Assembly: GCA_021018815.1 (NCBI GenBank)
Contig: JAITYX010000026.1
Location: 6,820,001 to 6,884,000 of the forward strand
Length of the DNA stretch: 64,000 nucleotides
DNA from: Talinum fruticosum
Taxonomy: Eukaryota; Streptophyta; Magnoliopsida; Caryophyllales; Talinaceae
Direction: 5' to 3'
Each line of letters begins with the position of its first letter. The first letter of the stretch is position 1. The position numbers and the translations under genes were made by a program. Shown in pieces: positions 24,615 through 36,734 of this stretch. Below the pieces are notes generated by a model that worked only from the letters and a program-made list of their open reading frames with translations, had not been told where the DNA came from and did no database searches.

Positions 24615-25150
24615 CACTACTACATAAAACACTTTTAACGACAGGTCTTTAATGACGATTAAAAGGACAAACCGTCATGAAAAATGGGCCGGTGGCATTT
24701 TTATAAAAACATACGGTTTTTAATGTATATGTGACAACGGTTCAACATAAAAACCGTTGTTTAAAGTTTGTCCTGAATGAACCAGTGGTCTAAGAACTTT
24801 AGACAACAGTTCTTGGTAGTGAACCGTAGTCTAAAGTTCGAATACCCTCAGCCAACGCCGAGTCTCACTTTGTCACTCTCAATCCTACACTCTCTCTCTT
24901 CGGTTGCTCTTCTCTCCGCAGTTGGTGGTGGTTTCGTTGGCTTCCCACTCATTCTCTCTGCAGCTTCCGGTCATAGTTGCACTCCCCTACTCACTCTCTC
25001 CATGTTTCGATTATGGCTGCACCACTCTCTCACCGACTTCTCTTTCCGACCTCACTCTCTCCGCGTGGCTACACCTCTCTTGTCGATTTCTCTTTTCGGG
25101 CACCACCAGGTTGGTCTCTTTCGCTTTCCCGAAACCACGCCGGAAGAAGT
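24615..25150 (+). mobile_element. CACTA-type transposon terminus
   Basis: It begins CACTACTACATAAAACAC, followed by subterminal motifs in direct and inverted form (caacggttcaac, aaaccgttgtttaaag, gaaccgtagtctaaag). These are hallmarks of CACTA ends. A C/T-rich block at 24860-25150 follows and no transposase is visible. The matching other terminus was not found in the window. Confidence 0.5.
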
Positions 25151-25159
25151 AATAGGATT

Positions 25160-26671
25160 GGTTAATAGTGGGGATGGAACCATTACTTTTAATCGAAGGA
25201 TCTCCTAGAAGAAGGCGTTGCACACAACAATGCTCTTTATTTAACTATTACTTGCATTAACAAGTTTGTTCATTAACCTTGGTAGACAACATGATTAGCA
25301 GTTAACGTGTGTCCTTGGTGAACTGTTAAAAGGTTAGGAATTAGAGAGCACCAACTCTCTAAGCATATTGTTCATCTCCAGGCATATGATAATTCTAGAA
25401 GAACAATCTTAGGAATAGTGACCTTACCAATAATATAGGGCCGGTGGAGAGGAATATTGAATTCCAAGTCCTGGATATCCCAGCTACTTTTAATTTACTT
25501 CTAGGAAGCCCCCGGTTGCATGATCACCGAACAGTGCCCTCGACATTGCATCAAAAAGTCTAAATGATCATCAAAGGTCGGGCCATAACGATCAATGGGG
25601 ATAACATTTGTGCTACTATCACTTCCAAGGAGTCTACAGTGGAGATCGAGCATGAAGCTAATGATGAAGAATTATACGGATTTGAAACCGTCTCTACCTT
25701 AGAAAGGGATGAAGCACCTTTTACCTTGAACCCTTATGGAAATCCTAGTGTCCAATCGATGCTTAGGAAGAAGGGCTATTTTCCAGGCCTTGTTGCAGGT
25801 CTAAGGGCATACCACCCTATTTTTCCACCCTTTGAACCCACTAACAACTACAATTTTGGGCTGGGCTATCGACCTACCACTAAGGAAATAGATCAAGCCA
25901 AGTGGGAAGTACAAGGAGGAATGTACCACACACAGTCCGCCTTATTAGGCCCTTTCCTTATACCTTGAATAGACAATTTCGAAAGAAGGAGATAACTTTC
26001 CTTATTATGGTTTTCCTGAGCCCTATTATATTTAGGAGAAAGGTATCCTAGTACCCGGTCCGGAAGTTTTCAATGATTGCTATATTCTAGAAGAGGAGGC
26101 ACCTCACCTTCTCAAAAGGGACAATCCACATCAGATTGGACCAATCTAGCCGGAAATAATCTTTTCGGCCTTCTATTCGGTCAAGATAGTAATCTAGAGC
26201 GGAACTCGTCTTAGAACTGTCACCAGCTAGGTCGCATCCGCAGTTCAATCCGTCCAAATTCATCAACGATACTCGATATAGAAGGGTGCAAGCATATTAC
26301 TTGGATTGATGCTGAGGAGGGCCAAGAATTTGTTGTTAGCTTAGGAACGCACTCTTCTTCCGAGTCTAGTGTTAGGGCTTGCATTTCGTCTTCTTCCGTT
26401 ATTTCTAGTTCTAATTCGTCATTTCCAATTCTGTTTTTGAGTTTGATGTACTCATTTCCTCATTCAATAAAGTGAATCTTTCAGTTTACTCCTTGCCTCA
26501 TCTTGTTTTTAATTGTTTTGCCTCTAATGATGAACAATAAATTCCTAAAGAATTAATAAAATCTATGGAAGATCATTAAAATCACTCACCAATAATAGAG
26601 GAAACAATAACAATCAATCAGGGTCAGCAAATCAACTCCAAAAGGTTAAGATTGAAAAAACTTTGGATGTA
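25160..26671 (+). pseudogene. Gypsy element, left half: protease region and linker
   Basis: The translation shows FQVLDIPATFNLLLGSPRL and PSTLHQK, the C-terminal part of a plant Ty3/Gypsy aspartic protease. A 134-codon frame (25564-25968) follows with YGFETVST and FGLGYRPTTKEIDQAK, a G-patch-like region found after protease in Tat-type elements. The upstream protease active site is degenerate. The element continues at 36735 after the Copia insertion. Many stops; not functional. Confidence 0.75.
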
Positions 26672-26676
26672 GAGGA
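26672..26676. repeat. 5-bp target-site duplication GAGGA, left copy
   Basis: GAGGA immediately precedes the left LTR. The same five bases follow the right LTR at 36730-36734. Confidence 0.85.
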
Positions 26677-28275
26677 TGAAGGTTTGCTCGGGGAGAGTCC
26701 GAGTCACCCTAGAAGGGGGTGAATAGGGTGATGGAAGTTTTTCGTTGAAAAACAAACTCTTTTGCCAAAGTAGAAACGCAAATGGATTCCGAGTCAAAAG
26801 CGAGTGTCGAGAAAAGTATGGACTCGAATTGCAGTAAAGAGTAATGAAGCAAACTAAGCGAAGCTTTGAGACCTGTCCGAGTCTAGAATGAACTCGGAAA
26901 GTAAAGACACGTAAAATACGTGGAAACCCTCCCGGGCGGAAAACCACGAACCGTGCTAATCCAAGCACGAAGTCGAATCCACTATTTTGAGTCCACAAAA
27001 TACAGTAGACTGACCGAACCGAAGTTGCTCCCTTAAATAACTCTTTACAAGTTTTCCTAGACTCGAAATTCCCTTATCCGATCTAGTACTTCCTAGCTGA
27101 GACAGACCCTTACAGCTAGGTACAACTAAGCTGAGTTAACCTTTATAGCTTAGTCAAGGGACCTTACTCGGAAAGTAAGAAAGTGTTTGTAACTAAGTAC
27201 AAGACCTTACAACTCGTAAAGTAATGAATTATAAAGTGGGAGTTGTAAATAGAAGATTGAGAATGAATACAATGACTTTGCTCAAGTACGTGTATTAATA
27301 ATAGGTTCGGCAATTTTCAAGTCTTGAGAGTTGGCTTCTATTTATAGATGACCAGCCAATCATAGCCGTTGAGTCCATCTCCGACCGAGAATTCTTTGTG
27401 ACCGTTGATAAGGGCTTTCCGAGTCACTCGTAAAGTATCCGTTGTGATATGAACGTTGGACAACGGTTTAACTCTCTTGGAAGTCCCAAAACTATTGGCG
27501 GTGTCTTGAAAGATAAGGTGGAAACCATCGTTAAGCTTGGCATTTCGGTTTTCCAGATTTGGAAACAGACAGTGCTCGACACAATCTTCTGGGACCGAGA
27601 CGAGAGAAGGGGAAAAGCCATGTCTCGCTGGTGATTTGACGTTTTGAAGTCGGTTACTTTTGTAATTCAAAAAGTGTATCCTCGTTTGAATAACCTACAA
27701 AAGTAAATCAATTTTGGTTCTCAAAGTATAAAATACTTTGGTCCACGATTAGACACGAGATAATAATATAAATAAGATAATTAAGCAACTAATTATCCGA
27801 GTCGAAAAATGAATGGAATTTTACGAGTCTAATAACCATGAAACTCAAAATTCTATCCGAGTTAGTCTAAGCGAAGAATCAAGTTACATAACGAATATCG
27901 AGTGAAATAACTTGATGTAGACTAAGCATGATTCGGACTAGAAGCGCCGACTCCAACAAAATAGAACTTATAACATGAAGTCGGATCCGAGTGCGATAAA
28001 GCGAAATACTAGTCAATTCGAGTATGCGATATATCTAAGTGAAGAGGGACTCGGAACCGAGTGAGATGCGCATATCTCGTTTTCTAAGTCACAAAGAGGC
28101 AAGCGAGAATACGTGAAGTAAATGTCTGTATCACTTAGAAAATATACTATATCACTCAGAAAAGTTTCTAAGGTACGGAGAATGCCTTGGAATCAAAACT
28201 CTATACATAAGAAGTTCTCATACTTGATTCCTTCGATACAACTCGGAAATGTGTTGAGTAGTGTCTAAGTCTTCA
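26677..28275 (-). repeat. Sirevirus 3' LTR (left on plus strand)
   Basis: On the minus strand it runs TGAAGACTTAG to ...ACCTTCA, with the TG...CA ends expected of LTRs. It matches 35139-36729 along its length with small indels. It holds about a dozen CCGAGT/ACTCGG hexamers. Confidence 0.9.
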
Positions 28276-28292
28276 ATCTCCCCTTTTTGATG
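28276..28292 (-). promoter_or_regulatory. Polypurine tract of the Sirevirus element
   Basis: The minus strand reads aaaaaggggagat directly before the 3' LTR, the plus-strand priming site of the element. Confidence 0.75.
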
Positions 28293-29008
28293 AAAGGCAT
28301 TCCATACTTAGACGTAAACTTTGTTAGTGATAAAGATCTGTTTTTGTAAGTGTTGTGCGAGACAATAGAGCGAGTGATAGATACACAATAATTGACAATG
28401 AAATGTATATAGATTCGTAAGAGCGTGCTTAAAACAATGAACTCGGAAAAATAAAAGGGAATGCATTAGTTCATTGAAGGTCAAGAAAATACACAGATAA
28501 AGAGGAAAAGCTCCCACTAAACAAGACAACAAGTTTTCTATCTATGTTCTCCCCTTGCCTTTCAGCAAAAACAACAACAAAAAGAAGGGAAGAATACGGG
28601 AGTTAGTACAAATTTGATGTCCTGGACAAAAGAAAGAAGTTGAAATCTCTTAGAAAGAAGAAGAATCGGGCAGACTTTGGAATTTTGGCACAATGCATGC
28701 GCTTACAAGGGAGAGGGGATGTCCGAGTAGAAGCGGAGGGATGAGAGGTACGCCGGTGCTTGGTAGGATCTTGACGATGTGCTTGAGCGCGGCGGAGGGA
28801 GGACAGAGATCGTCGTTAAGGGTTCAACTTTGAGTGGTCGACCCGAACGAGAGGATCTAGGGGTTCCTCCCTATGGACCTCGTAGGCTGGAGTGGGCTGC
28901 TCTGTCCGACCCGCTGCAAGTTATCGTAGCACAGCTGGGCCTTCGACCCACCGAGACTAGCTGTCCGAGCCGAGTATTGCCACTTGAGCTTGAGGAGCGA
29001 GTCGACCT

Positions 29009-30332
29009 TCAGCAGTTCCTGCTGCTTCTTCCTTGTGTTCCACCCCTTGCCCGAGATGGAGCTACCTCAGCCGCGAGCTCCTCGGCGTCTCGCTGCTTCA
29101 TTGTCTGCAGCTTCTTCTTCTTCTTCCCCGCTGTCCGAGGAGGTCGGGCCTGGGCTCGAGAACGCTTCGAAGTGTCCGAGTCGCCACGATCCCGAGCCGC
29201 CTTAGACCTTCTTTCTCCGAGAAGCTCGACCAGCTCCTTCTGCTCCTTCACCAGCTCCCTCATCTCAAGAACCATTGTTTGCTGCTCTCGGATTTGGGAT
29301 TGGGCGGTTTTCGGTGGAGGAACAAAGAATGATAGATAGACTTGAATGAGCCGAGCAGGTGTCTTGAATTCGAGAGGACACAGAGCTGATTTTGTCCAAG
29401 AAAACGGGGACAAAATAGCGGAGAGAGATTTTGAGGCACCGGAGGTGAAAGCACCACCAGGTGGGGCGAGGAAGAGAGAGGGGTTGCTTTCGAGTCCGAG
29501 GCGGAGAAGGAGGCCTCGGCTCCGAGTTGTGCACCCGGACACCGAGGTTGAGTTTCCGGTATCCGTACCCTCGGAGTTCCTTCTTGCCAACAACAATGGC
29601 GGCCTCGGACACATCATTGGGGTCCGAGGGAGAGGAACCTTGAATTGTTTGAAAACGAGGGTGAGAAGAGCACCGAAGGGAAGAGGGGTGTTCTTCTTGT
29701 TTTGGAGTTGAGCTGGCACAGTCGCCATCCGCTCAATTATTGAAGGGAAGAGGTCTACTTCGTAGCCCTCAAGAATGTCAAAGAGAGATTTCAAATGCTT
29801 GGAGTTGGGGTTCTCCTTGCTAGAATGCTTGAGAGAAAAAGGTTAGCATCGGCGAGGAAGCACGAAGGCGTGCTTCGACTTCAATTGAGTCGCTGAAAAT
29901 TTTTCCGTGACCCGGGGAACTCTTTAGCATATTTTTCAAAGAAGTCGTCAGCGACTTCAAGTGAAAGGAATGGGGTTGCTGTTCAAGAAAAGGGAAGAAA
30001 CCTTGAACAAGGCGGTGGAGGAGAGAGGTGTTGATGCGAACAGTCACATTTTGAACTCGGAGGTTAGGACTCCTTCGAGTGAGTGAGGTGTGTGTAAAAC
30101 TCAGAAACGAGTTCGGGATAAATGAACTCACCGAAGCAAAGAAAGTGATACACACCGGTGGTTTGAATGTGAGCCAACCAAGAAAATTTGGTTGTAGGGA
30201 AGAACTTGTCGTCCAACGCGAGATGCTTTGGGGACAATGGGCTTAGAAGGGGTTGAGCTTTCGGGTTTTTGGTGTGAGGCTTCTTAGAGGAAGAAGCACT
30301 GAAAGTCGGGATGATTACCTCTCTTAGGCATT
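29009..30332 (-). pseudogene. Extra 3' ORF of the Sirevirus element (env-like position)
   Basis: The ORF begins at 30332 with MPKRGNHP and runs to 29009, broken by a frameshift near 29825. Visible blocks are VCITFFASV near the start, KSLFDILEGYEVDLFPSII, and LPFGALLTLVFKQF. The C-terminal third is charged and coiled-coil-like (VLEMRELVKEQKELVELLGE), then basic. ORFs here are typical of sireviruses and are often called env-like; envelope function is not shown. I see no clear signal peptide or transmembrane pair. Confidence 0.7.
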
Positions 30333-30969
30333 TTGTGAATGAGGAAAGAAAGATGAAACTTTTGAGGAAGAGAAGAAGAGAGGAGATCGATGAGAGTGAG
30401 AGAAAAAGAAAAGAAGAAAGAGATGAGAGCGAGTAGAACTTACTTGGGATGATCTTTACGTCACTTGAAGAAGTTCGGAGAGCACTCGTAGACGTAGAAA
30501 GCTTCCGCGAGAAGTTTTGTGTATGAGAGAGATAGTAACGAGACGAAGATGAATAGGCGCTATGTATAGAAAGATAAACGTCCGTTAACTATCCGTTCGA
30601 CTCGGCTAGTCTATCAGCCACCGTAGACCGGTGTGACGGTTCTCTTCTTCGACGGTTAGGATTCAGCGCGAGTTTCATCACGAGATCGCGAGAGAGCGGG
30701 AGAGAGAAAAAGAATTTGAAAAACATATTCTGAAATTCTCCACTCCTCTAAAGATAATTCCGAGAAAATTTGAAGTCCAATTTTCTCGACGTTTGAGTCG
30801 ACTCGGATTGGTTTCGAGTGACTCGGAAATTTTGCGCAAATAATAACTATCAGCTCGGTATCACTGAATCAACTGAACTAATGGTTAAAAAAAAATTTGA
30901 ACGGACAAAACTCGAGAATCAAGCAATAAATATTTTTATACTAGAAAGCACACAATCATGCAGTTAACA

Positions 30970-31598
30970 TACCAAGTTCATTCCGAATAAAACAAAACCG
31001 ATCTTCACCAAGAGGCTTAGTAAAGATATCAGCTAATTGAAGATTAGTAGGAATAAAATCTAGTTCGATATCACCTTTCTCATAATGGTCTCTTAGGAAA
31101 TGATACCGACCTCAATGTGTTTTGTCTTTGAGTGCTGAACTGGATTCTTTGTGATGCTGATTGCACTCTAATTGTCACACTTGATTGGAACCGATTTGAA
31201 ATAAAGTCCAAGATCTCTCAAGTGTTGCTTTATCCATAAAATCCGAGCGCAACATGCTCCAGCTGCTATATACTCAGCTTCAGCAGTTGATAGAGCCACC
31301 GAATTCCGCTTCTTTGAGTGCCAAGATATTAGGGATTGACCCAGAAATTGGCAGGCTCCGAAGTGCTCTTTCTATCAACTTTGTATCCTGCGTAATCCGC
31401 GTCCGAGTATCCGAGTAAGAGTCGGTTCGAGTCTCTTGAGTACCAGAGACCTAAGTTCCGAGTTCCTGCAAGATATCTAAATATTCTCTTCACCGCAGAT
31501 GAGATGTGATTCTTTTGGATTAACTTAGAATCTTGCGCATAAACAAACACCGAACATGATATCCGGTCGGCTGGAAGTAAGATATAGCAAAGATCCAA
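30970..31598 (-). pseudogene. Sirevirus pol: RNase H domain
   Basis: The frame includes VKRIFRYLAGTRNLGLWYS and GYSDADYAG (a Copia RNase H catalytic block), then VALSTAEAEYIAAG further along (near 31270) in a continuing frame after a stop. Decayed. Confidence 0.85.
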
Positions 31599-31669
31599 TC
31601 ATACCTCGATAGAGTTTTTGATCTATTGCTTTACCTTTTCAGTCCGAGTTAAGTTTGATCTCTGCTTGC

Positions 31670-32187
31670 TCATAGGTGTAGATGCGTGCTTTGCATCTTG
31701 AAGTTTATATTTTTCAGCAGTTCCTTGGTATATTTTGATTGATGGACATAGATTCCATCCTTGTCTTGTTTGATTTGTAGATCAAGGAAGAAATTGAGTT
31801 CTCCCATCATACTCATTTGAAATTCTTGACTCATTAACTCGTAAAACTCTCGGTACAGAAATTCATTAGTAGCACCGAATATAATATCATCAACATAGAT
31901 TTGAACAATAAGGAAATCTTTCCCTTTGGTCTTTATAAAGAGTGTCTTGTCGATCCGACCCCTTTTGAAATCATTTTGAACCAAGAAATTGCTCGGTCTT
32001 TCATACCAAGCTCGGGAGCTTGTTTAAGACCATAAAGAGCCTTTTGAAGTTTGAAAACATGATTTGGAAATTCTGAGTTTTCAAAACCAGGAGGTTGCTC
32101 GACATAGACTTCCTCTTCAATAAAACCATTGAGAAATGCACACTTAACATCCATTTGATATAATTTAATATGCATGCTTGGATGCAA
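31670..32187 (-). pseudogene. Sirevirus pol: reverse transcriptase domain
   Basis: Two frames: QMDVKCAFLNGFIEEEVYVE with HVFKLQKALYGLKQAPE, then FLIVQIYVDDIIFGATN, in which the YVDD catalytic box is intact. A frameshift near 32000 separates them. Family role: reverse transcription of element RNA in virus-like particles. Confidence 0.9.
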
Positions 32188-32886
32188 ATGCCAACAATAT
32201 TCTAATAGCTTCGATTCGGCAACAGGTGCAAAGGTTTCCCCACAATCAATCCCTTCTTCTTAATTGTAACCTTGAGCCACAAGTCTAGCCTTGTTTCGAC
32301 TACCACTCCACCCTCATCCAGTTTGTTTTTGAAAACCCATTTGGTTCCTATAACTCGGGTGGTCGGAAGGTCGTTTGGTCGAGTCCGGACTTGGTTTCTT
32401 TCGAATTGATTGAGTTCCTCTTACATGGCCTCTACCCATTCAGGTTCATTTAGGGCCTCTAGTGTATTTTTGGGTTCGATTAATGAAATGAATGCGAGTG
32501 AATGCACATAGATTTTGAAGAGAGGAATGGGTTCTTACCTCACTTGTTGATATCGGATATTATGTTTTCTAGTGGATGACTAGAAGTGAACTTGAATGCT
32601 CTACTGTTCTCCGATTCACAAGATTTATGGGCTGAGCTTCCTAATCTTCGAAGCTTGTTCCGAGGTATCTTCTTCATTATATTGTTCGTTCCGAGTAGGC
32701 TCTTGAGTTGTCTCATTCCGAGTCACTTCGTTCTAAGTGGCTTCATTCCGAGTTGGCTGAGTTTGAGTCTTTGTAAGCTCATTTTCATCATCTTCTCTGC
32801 TGAGTTTTAGTTCCGAGTATGAAGACTCACTTGGTTTTTCCTGTTCAAGCTCATCAAACACAACGTGGATGCTCTCTTCCACTTTG

Positions 32887-33829
32887 TTAGTTTTCATATT
32901 GAAAATGCGATAAGCTTTGCTCGTGGGAAGAATTACCCAGAAAAATACCTTCATCCGACCGAGCATCAAACTTGGTCGAGTGATTCTTACCATTGTTGTG
33001 AACAAAACACTTGCATCCAAATGGTTTAAAATAGGAGATATTGGGCTTCTTCCCTTTGTAGAGCTCATAGGGTGTTTTCTTCAATAAGGGTCCGATGAGG
33101 CATCTATTCGAGTGTAGTTGGTCTGTGTTGATCGCCTCATCCCGGAAATAGTAAGGTAAGTTGTGCTCAATCATCATCGTCCTTGCTATTTCTTCAAGAG
33201 TTTTGTTCTTTCTCTCTACTACTCCATTTTGTTGAGGAGTCCGGGTGCTTGAGAAGTTGTCAGAGATTCCATTTTTGTCGCAAAACTCGAGAATTCCGAG
33301 TAGTCGAACTCCCTTCCATGGTCGGTTCGAATTCTCCGGATCCGAGTCCGAGACTCAACTTGGATTTTTCTACGAGCTTGCTGAACTCCTTGAATGCTTC
33401 ATTTTTATGCTTAAGAAAACACACCCAGGTAAATCTTGAATAATCATCAATAATAACAAATATATATGATTTACCTCCGAGGCTCTTAACGAGGATTTTA
33501 CCACATAAGTCCATATGCAGTAGCTCAAGCACTTTGGATGTGGAAACAGCTTCGGAATCCTTTTTGAATAGTTCCGAGTAGGAATTGGATTCCTCCTCTT
33601 TGTTGAAACCAAGACCTTCTTTTCCGAAGGAGACACATTGTGATCCTAAGAGCATGTCAAGGTTTTTCGACCTTCCGTAAATTTTAAGACCGAGATCTTG
33701 AGACTCGGTGAGCTTTTGCTTTAGTCGCTCATTTTCTTTTTCGAGTAACTCGGACTCGGTCTCATTAGATTGAGCACTAGTCTTGAGTTCTCTGAATGTG
33801 AGTCTCAGTTTTTCCAATTCATTTTTCAA
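32887..33829 (-). pseudogene. Sirevirus pol: integrase domain
   Basis: Blocks seen are IFVIIDDYSRFTWVCFLKHK, a second-Asp region near 33330, KTPYELYKGKKPNISYFKPF and GCKCFVHNNGK, as in Copia integrases. The gag-pre-integrase part and core are in several frames. Confidence 0.85.
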
Positions 33830-33979
33830 AGAGATGCTCTTAGATGAAATTGACTCAAGTTGTTCTTTGAAATGAGAAGAATCGAATTGGACTTTTCTTC
33901 CAAAGTAAAAATATATTTAGCTAAATCGGCTTTGGAGAATTTGAGGAAGTATTCAATTACCTCTTGAGGATTTGTTTCC

Positions 33980-35054
33980 TCATTGTGCGAGTCCGAGTCG
34001 ACTCTCTTTTAGCTTTTGAGTCGGAGATTGCCATCGGACATTTTGAGTCATCCGACTCCTCATCATCTTCGATGAGTCCTCATCGCTCCATGTTGCTATC
34101 ATAGCCTTTTTCTTCTTTCTGTCCCTTTTTCTCTTTGGACAGTCTTTGACTATGTGGTCTTTCTTTGCCACACTCAAAACATCAAGAATTTTTAGTTAAA
34201 GATAACTTTGAAGGAGAAGAATATTTACCTTTTCTGTCCCTCTTATCTTTCCTGTAGAATTCCTCTTTTGGCCTTTTATCCCATCTTTTGTGCTTTATCA
34301 TTCTCTTGAAGCCTCTAGCAATAGGTGCCATGGGATCCTCTTCGAGTCGGAGGAACTCGGTTCGCTTCTCTGGTTTCGAGGCTTTGAGTGCTATGTTCTT
34401 TTTGGAGCTGCCCTCGGCATCCTCTTCTTCCAGGTGGATTTCGTGAGTGAGAAGCTTCCCGATGAGCTCATCCGGCTTTAGAAGTAACGAGGTTCCGAGC
34501 CTCCTCTATGGCGATCACCTTGGGACCCCACCTTCTCTTTGGTAGGCTTCGAGTATCTTTCCGCACATTTCTTCGTGTGTAATCTTCTTACCCGGAGACT
34601 TGAGATTGTTGGTAATCTCGGTAAATCGAATGAACATCCGAGTAATGTTCTCTTCGGCTCCATCTTGAATAGCTCATACTTATGAAGATATTGACTAATC
34701 TTCGCTTGTCCGACCTAGCTTGTGCCTTCATAAGTGTTGACAAGGGCGTCCCACACTTCTTTTGCTGAGTCACGAGCAAACACCCGATTGTATTCTTCCG
34801 AGCTAATGGCGCACATCGGTATGTTCATTGCCTTGAAGTTCTTTCGAACTTTTTGCTTCGCCTGGAGTAAACTCGGCCTTTGTTTTGGGAATGATTCTGA
34901 ATTCTTCTGTCTTCATTGGAATGTAGTTTCCATTTTGTATGATGTCCCGGACATCTTCATCATGATCCATGAGGAAACATTCCATAAGTTTCTTCCAAGT
35001 GCCCGAAGTTTGACCTTTGAATTTTGGTGGTTTGCTTGGAAGATCTTCCTTCAT
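33980..35054 (-). pseudogene. Sirevirus gag
   Basis: The N-terminal frame (34803-35054) reads PPKFKGQTSGTWKKLMECFL, a Copia gag start. The C-terminal part has a basic region and a zinc knuckle near 34130-34185. The knuckle's CFECGK and KKDHIVKDCPK halves are in different frames, so it is broken. Gag would form the particle shell. Confidence 0.75.
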
Positions 35055-35124
35055 CGAATTCTCCGTTGTTACGAGCCATCTGATCTTTATACCTTTGGAT
35101 GGTTAGATCCTTTCCGAAAGGCTA

Positions 35125-35136
35125 GGCTCGATACCA
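35125..35136 (-). promoter_or_regulatory. Primer-binding site of the Sirevirus element
   Basis: The minus strand reads TGGTATCGAGCC two bases inside the 5' LTR, close to the plant initiator-Met tRNA primer site (TGGTATCAGAGC). Confidence 0.8.
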
Positions 35137-35138
35137 AT

Positions 35139-36729
35139 TTAAGGTTTGCTCGCGGAGAGTCCGAGTCACCCTAGAGGGGGTGAATAGGGTGATGGAAGTT
35201 TTCGTTGAAAAACAAACTCTTTTGCCAAAGTAGAAACGCATATGGATTCCGAGTCAAAGCGGGGTCGGAAAAGTATGGACTCGGAATTGCAGTAAAGAGT
35301 AATGAAGCAAACTAAGCGAAGCTTTGAGACTATTTGAGTCTAGAATGAACTCGAAAGTAAAGACACAGAAAATACGTGGAAACCCTCCTGGGGCAGAAAA
35401 CCACGGACCGTGCTAATCCAAGTACGAAGTCGAATCCACTATTTTAAGTCCACAAAATACAGTAGAGCGAGCGAACCGAAGTTGCTCTCTTAAACAACTC
35501 TTTACAAGTTTTCCTAGACTCGAAATTCCCTTATCTTATCTAGTACTTCCTAGCTGAGATAGCCCTTACAGCTAGGTACAACTAAGCTGAGTTAACCTTT
35601 ACGACTTAGTCAAGGGACCTTACTCAAAAAGTAAGAAAGTGTTTGTAACTAAGTACAAGACCTTACAACTCGTAAAGTAATGAATTATAGAGTGGGAGTT
35701 GTAAATAGAAGATTGAGAATGAATACAATGACTTTGCTCAAGTACGTATATTAACAATAGGTTCGGCAATCTTCAAGTCTTGAGAGTTGGCTTCTATTTA
35801 TAGATGACCAGCCAATCATAGCCGTTGAGTCCATCTCCTGACCGAGAATTCTTTGTGACCGTTGATAAGGGCTTTCGAGTCACTCGGAAAGTATCCGTTG
35901 TAATATGAACGTTGGACAACGGTTTAACTCTCTTGGAAGTCCCAAAACTATTGGCGGTGTCTTGAAAGATAAGGTGGAAACCACCGTTAAGCTTGGCGTT
36001 TCAGTTTTCCAGATTTGGAAACAGATGCAGTCCGACACAATCTTCCGGGACCGAGACGAGAGAAGGGGAAAAGCCATGTCTCGCTGGTGATTTGACGTTT
36101 TGAAGCTAGGTTACTTTTGTAATTCAAAAAGTGTATCCTCGTTTGAATAACCTACAAAAGTAAATCAATTTTGGTTCTCAAAGTATAAAATACTTTGGTC
36201 CACGATTAGACACGAGATAATAATATAAATAAGATAATTAAGCAACTAATTATCCGAGTCGGAAAATGAGTGGAATTTTCTAAGTCTTATAACCATGAAA
36301 CTCAAAATTCCATCCGAGTTAGTCTAAGCGAAGAATCAAGTTACATAACGAATATCGAGTGAAATAACTTGATGTAGACTAAGCATGATTCGGACTAGAA
36401 GCATCGATTCTAACAAAATAGAACTTATAACATGAAGTCGGATCCGAGTGCGATAAAGCGAAATACTAGTCAATTCCGTATGCGATATATCTAAGTGAAG
36501 AGGGACTCGGAACCGAGTGAGATGCGCATATCTGTTTTCTAAGTCACAAAGAGGCAAGCGAGAATACGTGAAGTAAATGTCTGTATCACTTAGAAAATAT
36601 ACTATATCACTCGGAAAAGTTTCTAAGGTACGGAGAATGCCTTGGAATCAAAACTCTATACATAAGAAGTTCTTATACCCGATTCCTTCGATACAACTCG
36701 AAATGTGTTGAATAGTGTCCGAGTCTTCG
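35139..36729 (-). repeat. Sirevirus 5' LTR (right on plus strand)
   Basis: It is homologous to 26677-28275. The terminal dinucleotides are mutated on this copy (TG to TT on the plus strand inner end, and A to G at 36729). It contains about eleven CCGAGT/ACTCGG hexamers. Confidence 0.9.
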
Positions 36730-36734
36730 GAGGA
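36730..36734. repeat. 5-bp target-site duplication GAGGA, right copy
   Basis: It matches 26672-26676. The Gypsy frame resumes directly as KQFTSFLTEFIDVFAWSYKD. Confidence 0.85.

Larger units (their letters stand above)
26677..36729 (-). mobile_element. Sirevirus-type Ty1/Copia retrotransposon
   Basis: A 10,053-bp element on the minus strand with LTRs of 1599 and 1591 bp, an iMet-tRNA primer-binding site and a polypurine tract. Gene order is gag, integrase, reverse transcriptase, RNase H, then an extra 3' ORF. Large LTRs plus an additional ORF after pol point to the Sirevirus (SIRE/Maximus) lineage. It sits inside a Gypsy element with a 5-bp duplication. Many frameshifts make it non-autonomous. 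Confidence 0.9.

Noticed and set aside
27424..27634. Frames on both strands repeated at 35880-36090
   Set aside because: They lie in the two LTRs of one element, so their recurrence is due to LTR duplication and is not evidence of coding conservation.
28779..29711. Plus-strand frames of 186 and 121 codons
   Set aside because: They are antisense to the Sirevirus 3' ORF, in a GC-richer region that lacks stops on both strands.
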